From Dissophora ornata (Eukaryota > Mortierellomycota > Mortierellomycetes > Mortierellales > Mortierellaceae), in contig MU616846.1 of the NCBI GenBank assembly GCA_025201705.1, positions 3,242 through 36,946 on the forward strand: DNA of 33,705 nucleotides, in the 5' to 3' direction. Shown here one piece after another: positions 1 through 8,425 of this stretch (its first letter is position 1; every line of letters begins with the position of its first letter). The notes under the pieces are model-generated. The model searched no databases. It saw only the letters and a program-made list of their open reading frames with translations, and was not told the DNA's origin. The position numbers were made by a program, and so were the translations under genes.

Positions 1-371
1 CGACGACCAGTTCCGTATTCACCGCCGGCCTCCTCAAGGTTCATGACTGGAAGGCGACGACCAGTACCGTATTCACCACCGGCCTCCTTCATGTTCATGA
101 CGGGCAGGCGACGTCCAGTGCCATACTCGCCACCGGCTTCCTTGAGGTTCATAACTGGCAAGCGACGACCAGTACCATACTCGCCGCCGGCCTCCTTCAT
201 GTTCATGACGGGCAAGCGACGTCCAGTGCCATATTCGCCACCGGCCTCCTTGAAGTTCATGACTGGCAAGCGACGACCGGTGCCGTACTCGCCACCGGCC
301 TCCTTCATGTTCATGACTGGCAAGCGGCGTCCAGTGCCATACTCGCCACCGGCCTCGGGGTTGATGGGAAG
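1..371 (-). repeat. 54-bp coding tandem repeat (seven units)
   Basis: Six 54-bp units follow one 48-bp first unit. The variable residue after LPVMN runs M, F, M, L, M, L from the N-terminus. The Arg-Arg and Gly-Thr codons also alternate in a partly two-unit (108-bp) rhythm, as expected if pairs of units were duplicated. Most differences are synonymous, which argues for selection on the peptide. The last unit lacks its final base at the window edge. Confidence 0.9.
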
Positions 372-431
372 GGCATTGACACCAGCGATGGTGAGAATTG
401 TTCCAAGAAGCAATGCGGTTTGGATCTTCAT
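1..431 (-). CDS. Secreted tandem-repeat peptide precursor with Arg-Arg (Kex2-type) sites, partial
   Basis: The ATG at 431-429 opens a frame that runs off the left edge (143 complete codons here). Residues 1-20 are a typical signal peptide: Lys near the start, a hydrophobic core and a predicted cut after VNA. Seven units follow: one of 16 residues (LPINPEAGGEYGTGRR) and six of the form LPVMN(M/F/L)(K/E)EAGGEYGTGRR. Every unit ends in Arg-Arg, the dibasic site for the Golgi protease Kex2, so processing should release near-identical peptides of about 16 residues. Signal-peptidase and Kex2 cuts both leave an N-terminal Leu-Pro, so the first product matches the rest. This is the architecture of fungal Kex2-processed repeat proteins (pheromones, repellents, dikaritin RiPP precursors). 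The peptide is not one I recognise and its role is unknown. The proline-rich frame on the other strand is a shadow. The C-terminus and any modification genes are off-window. Confidence 0.82.
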   Translation of the reverse strand, partial: MKIQTALLLGTILTIAGVNALPINPEAGGEYGTGRRLPVMNMKEAGGEYGTGRRLPVMNFKEAGGEYGTGRRLPVMNMKEAGGEYGTGRRLPVMNLKEAGGEYGTGRRLPVMNMKEAGGEYGTGRRLPVMNLEEAGGEYGTGR

Positions 432-597
432 TGTTGTGATGTGTATTGTGAGTGTTCTTGCGTAGAAGATTAGGGGGCGGGTTCCTGAAGTTGGTTCGAG
501 GAAAAGATAGGGAGGAGGAGGAGAAGAGGTTGAGAAGCTGTGAGACTGTGAAGTGAGGAGAAAAAAAAGACAGGAAATGGTGGATGCCGGCCTGAGC

Positions 598-603
598 TTT
601 ATA
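598..603 (-). promoter_or_regulatory. TATA box of the repeat-peptide gene
   Basis: TATAAA on the minus strand, 167 bp upstream of the ATG at 431. The spacing is close to that of the TATA boxes of the small-protein genes in this window, which implies a leader of roughly 130 nt. Nothing else core-promoter-like lies between it and the ATG. Confidence 0.6.
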
Positions 604-1800
604 GCTGAAAAACAGGGGTGGAAGTTGGTAGTCTATTGATGCGATCATCTTGTCCAAGACGGCACGTTGCAACGGTAGGACTCAGATCCGAATGTCGTGC
701 AACTTAGCTTTGCAGGACATATGTCTTAGGACGCGGTTTCTCTTTCACAGGAGGTCAAATATCGACGCAAACTCTCCTCCGCGCCGATGGCGTATGTCTT
801 GATCATAGCCTCGACGTAGTGGATCATTGCATCAGGACACATCTTACACATATGCCGGAGAATATACTCAGCGACACCATCGGAAGTGGGCCCAACCGTC
901 GACATAGGGCAAACTGCCAGCGAAGGACGCTGAGGTATGTGGCTGTTTATTTGACAGTGTGTGGAACATCAGGGGGTCTGTTCGCGCTCTTTCTCCGCAT
1001 GTCCATGCTAGAACCATGTAAGCTGTAGGGCGATTACTAGGTTAGGGCTCAAAGCCCCGATGGGAAAATTTTTTGTGTCTCAAAGTAAAAAGCCATTGTC
1101 GCCGTGCCTGAATTGTGCACTGGTCTCTCGCTTTGTGTCCCCCTGGCAGTGCTCTGCGTTTTGGGCAGGAACACGGTTGTACATCAGTGCAGCTGATCGA
1201 ACCCATCATGTGATACCACCCGTTTGGACACTTGTTTTTTTGGATCAGTGCCTTTGAAAAGAGAAACCAAGCGACTCAGGCTCTCTGAGTCCCTCAATCG
1301 CCCTCTTCCTCTTGAACGTTGCTCAGCCCTCCGAGGAGATGTAGCATAAGCAAAATGGAGTCTGCAAGGTGAAGTACGGCAGCAGCTCAGGACCTAGTGC
1401 GCCTCGCTTCGAGTACTGAGCGCCCCAGCCAGCTGCAAGCAATCGAAAAAAAACAGATAATCGTCCCTCCCACAGATGACTTCGAGACATGCCGAGACAT
1501 GCGACCGAAACACTCCGAACAGCCAACGCAAATAAAGGCTCGATAGCATTTACATTTTCTTTAATGCACATGGTGGGTGATGGATGGTAGATTGCGGATG
1601 CTGTCTATGGATGCTGTCTACAGATGCTGGTAAATGCGTTGATTGGTGTTTTTACAGTTGCTCAAAGGTTGTAGCAAGGTAGGCTATGGGTAGAAGGGGG
1701 TATACTGTGCAAACTGTACAACTAACGGCTTCAGTTCAAGGCATGAAGTCGGACTATTTGCTTGTGCCTGTTGTTCGGTGTTGCATGGAGACCACTCCTT
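604..1800. other. Intergenic, no gene seen
   Basis: No frame here has coding character or a recognisable domain. Two small features are visible: a perfect 7-bp inverted repeat, GACTCAG at 1273-1279 with CTGAGTC at 1285-1291, and a short imperfect repeat of GATGCTGTCTA around 1596-1630. The right part should hold the 3' region of the gene ending at 1801. Confidence 0.5.
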
Positions 1801-2010
1801 TCAGCGGACGCTGACAGCCACAACTCCATAACGTGAAGGATTTTCCGTGATCATCTGCATGGCCTCCTCTGGGGTCAGGATCTTTTTCGTCCTGGCCATC
1901 GTCTTCAAGGGTCTTGAGCCTTGCAGTTGCATTGATGAGCGGGGAGTGCATGCTAGAGTCGACGATGTGGACAAGGTCTTGCTCGCGTTCGATTGCTTGA
2001 AGAAAGGCAT
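1801..2010 (-). CDS. TPRSSMQ-family small protein, divergent member (69 aa)
   Basis: I do not recognise this family. The protein starts MPFFKQS, has a Ser/Thr-rich linker, the core CTPRSSMQ, then GSRP, a basic stretch and a short helix-like segment, LTPEEAMQMI. The same order occurs in four other small proteins of this window (3067, 4098, 20181 and 21244), so the start is set by family alignment rather than by the longer upstream frame. It differs from the others by an insertion before the helix and a distinct tail (RYGVVAVSVR). There is no signal peptide or membrane segment. It stands alone rather than in a divergent pair, which suggests an older copy. A TATA box lies 87 bp upstream, with a GCCAAG hexamer just beyond it. 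Confidence 0.72.
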   Translation of the reverse strand: MPFFKQSNASKTLSTSSTLACTPRSSMQLQGSRPLKTMARTKKILTPEEAMQMITENPSRYGVVAVSVR

Positions 2011-2096
2011 TGCTGGCGTAGTGGTGTTGCTTTTTTCGGTGTTTGTTATTGTATGATGATGATGTGTAGGATGGCGATTTGTCCGGGGCCTCATCA

Positions 2097-2124
2097 TTTT
2101 ATATGCATCCATGATCATCTTGGC
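2097..2124 (-). promoter_or_regulatory. TATA box and GCCAAG site of the 1801-2010 gene
   Basis: TATAAAA lies at 2103-2097 and GCCAAG at 2124-2119, both read on the minus strand in the direction of the gene. GCCAAG matches the PacC consensus GCCARG. The same TATA-plus-GCCAAG arrangement occurs at the other four family members. Confidence 0.55.
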
Positions 2125-3066
2125 AGGTGCAAGGTCCAGCATCACACCAATGTCCAATTGACTTGAAAACTGCGGGAACTGCGGTTCTAGGCTGGACACG
2201 ATGGGGGGCCAATGGGATATGCCGCACCAAATAAAGATAATTGATTGCATACTGCGGATTGGATTTCGACTGAGGGCACCCATAAAAAACACCGCAAATT
2301 TGGCATTTCGAAAAAACAAGGGGTGGGAGTCGAGCCAAGACCGAGATGTTGCACAAGAGGCTTGACGCATGGTACATGAGGCAAGGACAGCAAGGTGAAG
2401 TCGATTGATGAAGCGCCTATTCTATACATCTTGGCGTGCCACGCTCTAGCCTCCCAGCGCGATAGACTACATTCTCCGCGAGACACTGCGACACGCGTTC
2501 CTTAGCCCCTCATTCCTCTTCTCTTGCACTGTGCTCACCGCCAGTTGCCACCAACTCGAACATATTCACACGACTCGCAACCATTTCCAAGCATTCCAAC
2601 GCCCACGTCCTTTTTTCGTCCATCAAAGCAGGACTTTAATAGACTCGTTCACAGAGAATAGCAGCAGCAACGCGACTGGTCCTTTGAGATCCCGTCAGCA
2701 GGCCTGGATCTTCCCTTTCTCTGAAAGTAGCACGCGATCGTGAACCCAACACCATGACATATAACGAGAGTTAATTAACTTAATGCTGAAAGCCAACTAT
2801 GGTGTTTGATCCGTTCTCCACTGAAAGTCAAGAGAAAAGTAAATAAGGAGTATTAATCATGGATGTCCTTGCCCTTCAACTATGGCAGATTGAGACTTGA
2901 AACGGGCCGTGTCCTTGTGAAAGGGCGTACAATATATGTGGATATTTCATGACAGTTTATTATGGGATGATTACATAGTGTACACAAGTAGGAAATGCTG
3001 TTTATGATTACAAGAGAGGTCCTGGAGCCAGACCTCGTAAGAGACCCATGAAGGGCAGTGTTTGTT
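2125..3066. other. Intergenic, no gene seen
   Basis: No recognisable gene. Several overlapping minus-strand frames at 2099-2486 lack codon bias and domains. A TTAATTAA palindrome lies near 2772. The segment from about 2880 should be the 3' flank of the gene ending at 3067, and it is not conserved in the other inverted arm. Confidence 0.5.
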
Positions 3067-3252
3067 TTAGCGGACGCACAAGAGATTGACGCGAACCGAC
3101 TTTTCAATGGCCATTTCGATGGCCTGTTCGCGGGTCATCGTGCCGGCAACAATCTGGCCAGGTCGGGAACCTTGCATCGAGGAGCGGGGGGTCTGAGCTG
3201 GGGTCGTGGCAGCAGAGGAGGTCTTGTTCTTGTTAGACTTGAAGAGCGACAT
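3067..3252 (-). CDS. TPRSSMQ-family small protein, MSLF type, left arm (61 aa)
   Basis: Unrecognised small protein. The order is MSLFKSNKNK (basic N-terminus), SSAATTPAQ linker, TPRSSMQGSRP core, then MTREQAIEMAIEKS, which looks like an amphipathic helix, and a short tail. It is almost identical to the protein at 21244-21435 up to the helix. The two then differ in the last residues (VNLLCVR here, VVPVNAFIR there), and the downstream DNA is unrelated. It is divergently transcribed from the gene at 4098 across an 845-bp shared promoter. The minus-strand TATA box at 3399-3393 is 141 bp upstream. There is no signal peptide, cysteine pattern or enzyme motif, so a cytoplasmic or nuclear regulatory or stress role is possible but unproven. 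Confidence 0.78.
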   Translation of the reverse strand: MSLFKSNKNKTSSAATTPAQTPRSSMQGSRPGQIVAGTMTREQAIEMAIEKSVRVNLLCVR

Positions 3253-4097
3253 GGTTGGTTTGTTGTTGGATTTGGCGGTAGTAATAGCGGAGGGCTTGGT
3301 TGATTGTTTTGTGGGGTTGCTTGTTCGCTTGCTTGCTTTTGTTAAGTTGCTTTGAGAGTGAAGAATGCAGAGTGTGCGGGGCAGGCGAGTGTATTTATAC
3401 ACGGGAAGCAGAAAGAATGCCTAGCAAAACTGCCAAGCAGCTGCGGAAATCCATACAATTAAGAAAGATGATCCCCTGCACGGCACAGACGTCTTGACTA
3501 GCTTGGATGCAAACATTATGGCCCATTCTTGGCATGCTTGGTATACTCTTCATTTGATGCTCCATGTTGATGTCCATATTTGTCGTGCAAACACACACAA
3601 GTACAAAAAGCAAATAAGCAAAGTTTGACATCATCCGCAGGTTTGAGAGCACCCGCAGACAAAGTCAAAAAATATTTCAGGCACCGCACTCAGAGCGTCG
3701 ACTTCGGGGAGTTCTACTGTAACCATCTATGCCTTATGCCCGGCCTTTTTTTCATTCTCCACTGACTTCTGCTATCCACTGACTTCAGCTGCGGGTGCGG
3801 GTGCACGGTGTGGCAGCGGCAGGAGCAGCAGTGCACTCTAAATGGAAGGGTCCATGTTCTCCATGTTCTCCGTTTACTGCTTGGCCGTTGTCAAGTCAAC
3901 TTGTTTGCCAAGAATAGAAACCATGGTCCCTCAACGCACGTATAAAATAGACCCTCGATCCCCTCTCCATTTATTTTTCTTCACTCACATCAACACCACC
4001 ACAACCAAAAGCCAGCTCAAGCAACTTCAGCATCCCTGCAAGCTACCAACTCATTCAAGTCTCTTTCTCGACCCAAGCCTACAACACAACCTCAGCC
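3253..4097. promoter_or_regulatory. Shared bidirectional promoter, left pair
   Basis: This is the only DNA between two divergent start codons. TATA boxes are at 3393-3399 (-) and 3941-3949 (+). GCCAAG or its complement occurs at 3432-3437, 3528-3533, 3880-3885 and 3907-3912; the sites at 3528 and 3907 read GCCAAGAA. All four are kept in the right arm. Other conserved blocks are TGACATCATCC, the paired CCGCAG-type stretches near 3640 and a GC-rich GGGTGCGGGTGCACGGTG block near 3790. The leaders after each TATA are rich in CAAGCAA and CAACA. Confidence 0.72.
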
Positions 4098-4286
4098 ATG
4101 CCTTTCTTCAAGCGCTCGTCCAAGAACCAGTCCACCTCTGCTGCCTCGACTCCAGCCCAGACCCCTCGCTCTTCGATGCAGGCTACGCGTCCTAGTCAGA
4201 CCAAGACCATGACCGCCGAACAAGCCCTCGAGATGGCGATGCAAAAGTCGATGTGGAACGTCGTGTCCAGCCCTAGTCTCCTGTAA
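4098..4286 (+). CDS. TPRSSMQ-family small protein, MPFF type, left arm (62 aa)
   Basis: Unrecognised small protein. It starts MPFFKRSSKN, then has STSAASTPAQ, the core TPRSSMQATRP, the helix-like MTAEQALEMAMQKSM and a tail ending SPSLL. The inverted-arm copy at 20181-20369 is nearly identical except for the tail (MWNVVSS here, MRNVPTG there) and two Asn/Ser-Lys changes. The start sits in CAGCCATGC, the same context in both copies, 157 bp after TATAAAATA. The 3' UTR is also shared with the other copy. It is head-to-head with 3067-3252 and tail-to-tail with the ligase that ends at 4501. Two Thr-Pro sites next to Ser and Arg could be phosphorylation targets, but that is inference. Confidence 0.8.
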   Translation: MPFFKRSSKNQSTSAASTPAQTPRSSMQATRPSQTKTMTAEQALEMAMQKSMWNVVSSPSLL

Positions 4287-4500
4287 CCCAGCTGTAACGA
4301 GGAAACCCCTTCGCAACCCAAGCATCACATTCATCTCACATCTTACTTGTACAACATTTTTGCATTCAAAATCAAATAAATTACTGACTTTGTCAGCAAC
4401 ACATCTAAAGCGAACATATATTTTTTTTTTGGATGCCTGTTTCATGGTAATATGATTTTTTACTCGCAGTAGATCATCGACCCTACAGCACTGTTCAATC

Positions 4501-6764
4501 CTAATTAACGCGCTTGGCGTGTCCCTTCCATTCTTGATCACGCAAGACATACTTTTGAATCTTGCCCGTGCTCGTCTTTGGCAATTCCTTGATAACCACG
4601 ATCGCTGAGGGACACTTGAAACCGGCCATACGCTCCTTACAGAATGCGATCAGCTGGGGACCATCAACGATTTTGTCATTGGACAATCCTGGCTTCAAAA
4701 CCACAAAACCTTTGGGAGTCTCGCCCCATCGCTTGCTGGGGGCGGCCACAACGGCGACCTCGAGGACAGAGGGGTGCTGAGAAATGCAGGACTCAACCTC
4801 CAATGTGGAAATGTTCTCGCCACCACTGATAATAATATCCTTTGAGCGATCCTGGATTGCAATATAGCCATCGGCGTGGCGAACTATTTTCAAAAAAAAG
4901 GAAACAAGTATGGATTACGAGTTAGTGAAAGATTTCCCTTTGTTCGATCAAATCACTGCGAGGATTATAATAATTTTATACCTGCAAGATCTCCACTATG
5001 GAACCAGCCTCCGTGAAAAGCCTGGGCAGTTGCTTCAGGGTCATTGTGATAGCCCTATCGTTAAAGCGTCAGAGTGGTTAGATTCCTTCGCGAATTGTGT
5101 TGGTGTTCCGAATATTCTGTTCAGCCGACTGTATCACGAGACGGCTTACCTTCATGACAAGGTTGCCTCTGAAGACAATCTCTCCAACCTGCTTGCCATC
5201 CCAGGCGACATCCTTCATCTCGGTGTCGACAACTCTCACATCATCCGAGACCAAATACACATGTCCCTGTCTTGAGAACTGCTTCGCGCGCTCTTCCGGT
5301 GTCAGGGAATTCCATTCGATCTGGGGATATGATTTGGTAATTGGACCATACGTCTCAGTGAGTCCATAGACATGGCAGATATCCATGTTGAGCTCCTTCA
5401 TGCTGGCGATCAAGGTTGCGGTTGGTGCTGATCCTGCGACTGTGCAGGTGAGGGCTTTAGGCAGCTTGACCGCTTTGGGATTGTGCACCAGCTGGATCAT
5501 GATGGTGGGGGCACCGTTCAAGTGGGTAACGTTCTCGTTGAGAATGAGGTCCCAGATCTGGTCGTAATCGATCTTGCGTATCATCACATGAGTAGCTTTA
5601 GATGGATGGATGAATGGATGAATAATAAACGTATTCAATAAGTTTCTTCCGCATTAATGGACGGCGCATCACCAGCCGAGAATTTCTATCCAATCCCAGG
5701 GCGATATGTACCTGCAAGGGCCGTTACTGCGTATGGGAAAATCCAACTGTTCGCATGAAAGAGTGGTACGAGGAAGAGGTGCACAGAGTCTAGACGCAAC
5801 TCTGCCTCGATCGCATTTCCAAGCGCCGAGAGGTAGATTCCACGGTAGGTATACAGGACACCCTTTGGCTTACCGGTGGTGCCACTAAAGACCACACGTA
5901 AGAGAGATACGATTAGCAACCGTCCTGGCTCCATCGCAATCACCGGAGGTGCAATTGTAAAGATTGAGTGCAATAACCGACACAGGCTAGTGTAGCTCAT
6001 ACCTGGTGTAGCAGAGCGAAATGCCATCGTCCTCGTTATCCGTCTGTTCAAGTCCGCTCCAGCCCAGGGTATCGGCCTTTGAATATCCCGTTTTCAGGAA
6101 CTGCTCATAGGGGTCTGTGGGCAAGCCAGAGTCAGCAATGAACACCTTGGGCAGTGTGGAGTCCTTCACCAAATCCTTAAACTCCATATCGCAGAGAATG
6201 ACCTTGGCGCCAGAATGCTGGAGGATGTAATCAACCTCTTTCGGTGCCAGGCGTGTGTTGATAGCACAAATGATACCATTTGCAGCAGGGATTCCAAAGT
6301 GTGCTTCGAGTAGGGCAGGGATGTTGGGCGCAATCACAGCAACCCTGTCACCACGTTCGATAGCGAATTGTTCCTTCAGGGCATAAGCCAGTGCGACAGA
6401 TCGTCGACTCAGCTCCTTGTAGGTGTAGCGTCTGTTCTCATGAATGACGGCGACCTTTGAAGGATAAACGGTTGCGGTGCGAGCCAGAAAATGTACGGGG
6501 TTGAGCTCGGACCTGTTGGCAGCGGCATTGGAGGGTCTGACACGATCTAAGCATTGGAAAGATGGAAGGAGTGAAGGAGATAGCATAAGTTAGGACATGA
6601 AATGTCACACGTGAGAAGTTGGCAGTAGCGATGTCTTGGATTAATGGGGATGCATAGAAACACATACGGGGAGCGTTGGCAAGGTCCTTGTAGGAAACAC
6701 CCATTGTGTTAGCAATGTGTTGTATGCGCCCCTTGGCAATGATGTTTGAATTAGACGACGACAT
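4501..6764 (-). CDS. Acyl-CoA synthetase (AMP-dependent ligase, plant AAE1-like), 571 aa, six exons
   Basis: It activates a carboxylic acid as the acyl-AMP and transfers it to CoA. The exact substrate (short/medium-chain or aromatic acid) cannot be read from sequence. Minus-strand exons are 6764-6668, 6546-6003, 5884-5712, 5595-5150, 5054-4982 and 4883-4501; phases agree and the frame is closed. The motifs come in family order: P-loop YTSGTTGKPKG at about residues 212-222, YGLTETYGP near 348-356, the hinge DRSKDIIISGGENIS from about 456, and the C-terminal KTSTGK with the likely catalytic Lys 552. Length is normal. The N-terminal RSELNPVHFLARTATVYPSKVA pattern resembles the plant acyl-activating enzyme 1 clade. 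The C-terminus is RVN, so there is no clear peroxisomal PTS1, which is unusual for that clade. Confidence 0.9.
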
Positions 6765-8425
6765 GTTGAATGTCAATGAGTATGGGGGGTAGAGTGAGGA
6801 GGGTGTGAAAAAAAAAAAAGGGACGCAGGAAGGCCTGCTTTTTAAGGCTGGAGAAAAAAAATAGTAATACAAAAACCCCACGCCCTTCATTCGCTCCTCG
6901 ACCATTGAGTGAATGCAACTGGTCTTAACCACTATGCCATATAATCGACCCCTAGGTCGAGAACACAAATAGCAATGAACCTTTCCCCACCTCACACTCC
7001 ACACACAAACATTCCTAAAATTCTGGTGAGTGAACCTTGTCCGCCGTAACAAGCCGGTCAGATGACGATCCTCACCTACTTTAGCTTTGGGCGCGCCAAT
7101 GGTATATGCGTACACAATACCTTGGGAAGCATTCAATGGCGGAGTGTTGGGGATCGCCGAGGTGCAGCCTATCTGGTAATCTAGCCTGTAGCCTGACCAA
7201 TCGGGAATTGCTATTTTCAATGTCTCAGTTTTTGGCAGCAACCCACGCGAACGACGCATAATCTATTCAAGCTGTTTATTTAATCCAGCAAGCCATCGCA
7301 AGGTGGATGTTGTGTACAATTCAATCGTGCAGCAAAGTTCAGACGAGTCGGATCCAAGTGCTGTTGTGTTGTTTTTTCTGCGTGGGAATGCGGCAGAAAT
7401 CGTCCTCGAGATCCGAGGCTCCGATTATCCGAATCTTATAGAGGGTGGCAAACTCTCCAGGAAACGGTCGTGGGCCCTACTTCTTTTCGTTCCACCTTTG
7501 TTAAATTTTGCTATACACGACAGGGCATGGATGGTATGTGCAGTTTGTCCGCGATTGGGTTCTCACACCCCACGCATTCGTTCATGGAATCATGGTCACT
7601 GTGCAATGATGTATGTGTCCGTGCCCATGGACTCCTTGTCCTAGCCAAGCAGACCTCCTTATTATTTTTCGTAATGGGCACAGTCATTGCAGGAAGGAGG
7701 GAACATCGGCAGTTCAACGGAACACACAGATAATACAAAAAAGGGAGGTGTGCTAGACTACTTGCAAGGATTTGGACCGATATGCTTTTGGTAGGTGTTT
7801 GACGCGCTTAGTTCCTTCGCTTCTTGCTTTCTTTCTTTTTGAAATGCAATCTCACTCCTCATGCGTTTCTCCGCAACAAATCCATTTGCTCCTCTTTTCA
7901 CTTGCTGTATTACATGGGGCGAGACTTATCATAACTGCTGCAAATATGCAAGGCATCCTTCAAGCGAAGCGATATCTATTTGTTGATTCATCTTCTCCTC
8001 AGGTTTTAAGTGAGTGTGCAACCATGGACCATCGCTCACTGCTCTTTTTTTGTAAAGGAAACGGCCTACCTGACGTCCAGCTGTTTATCGTTATCCTCAC
8101 TGCCCATTCCGCAATTTATTATGCTTTTAAATTAGCAGCTCATTTCGATGCATCTTTGGAACTCTCGCGGCAGCTTTTCTTTTTCTCTTCCTCGCCCCTC
8201 TTCCCCTTTTCTCTCTCCCTCTCTCCGCGGCCGTCCACCATTCGCATTACCCATATTTTTCAGTTCTAGTCTTTTGTATCCCAGTAACGCCCCTTTCCAT
8301 CGCTCTATCCTCAGCATCTCTCGTAGAGAAAAAGAAAAAAGAAAACCGCTACAACCGCTCACAGCACACAACATACAACCGTCCCTATAACGCGCAGCGC
8401 CCTTGTGTGAATCTTTGTTAACGCG
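6765..8425. other. Divergent intergenic region between ligase and kinase
   Basis: It holds the promoters of two divergent genes. The 150 bp before 8426 are pyrimidine-rich and look like a leader. A minus-strand frame at about 7085-7259 reads as somewhat protein-like but has no partner exon or domain. A tRNA A-box-like string near 6930-6945 (-) lacks a matching B box. I see no other gene. Confidence 0.45.

Larger units (their letters stand above)
3067..4380. repeat. Left arm of a ~1.3-kb inverted duplication
   Basis: The arm holds the MSLF-type gene (-), the shared promoter and the MPFF-type gene (+) with its 3' UTR. Its reverse complement matches about 20081-21435 almost continuously, including noncoding DNA. 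Examples are the blocks around 3350-3460, 3620-3700 and 3890-3990. Similarity ends near the stop codon of the outward gene and near 4380, after the 3' UTR of the inward gene. About 15.7 kb with four intact genes separates the arms. Confidence 0.88.

Noticed and set aside
1..371. Regular repeats resembling a CRISPR array
   Set aside because: Units are contiguous, coding and without unique spacers, in a fungal genome.
43..465. Plus-strand proline-rich repeat frame
   Set aside because: It is the antisense shadow of the repeat-peptide gene: no signal peptide, and the minus strand has a signal peptide, processing sites and a TATA box.
6906..6960. tRNA-like A box (TGGCATAGTGGTTAA) on the minus strand
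   Set aside because: No proper B box, no acceptor or T-arm pairing and a poor anticodon stem.
7085..7259. Minus-strand frame upstream of the ligase
   Set aside because: It reads somewhat protein-like and has a possible GTGAGG donor, but no partner exon, domain or promoter; the ligase frame is complete without it.
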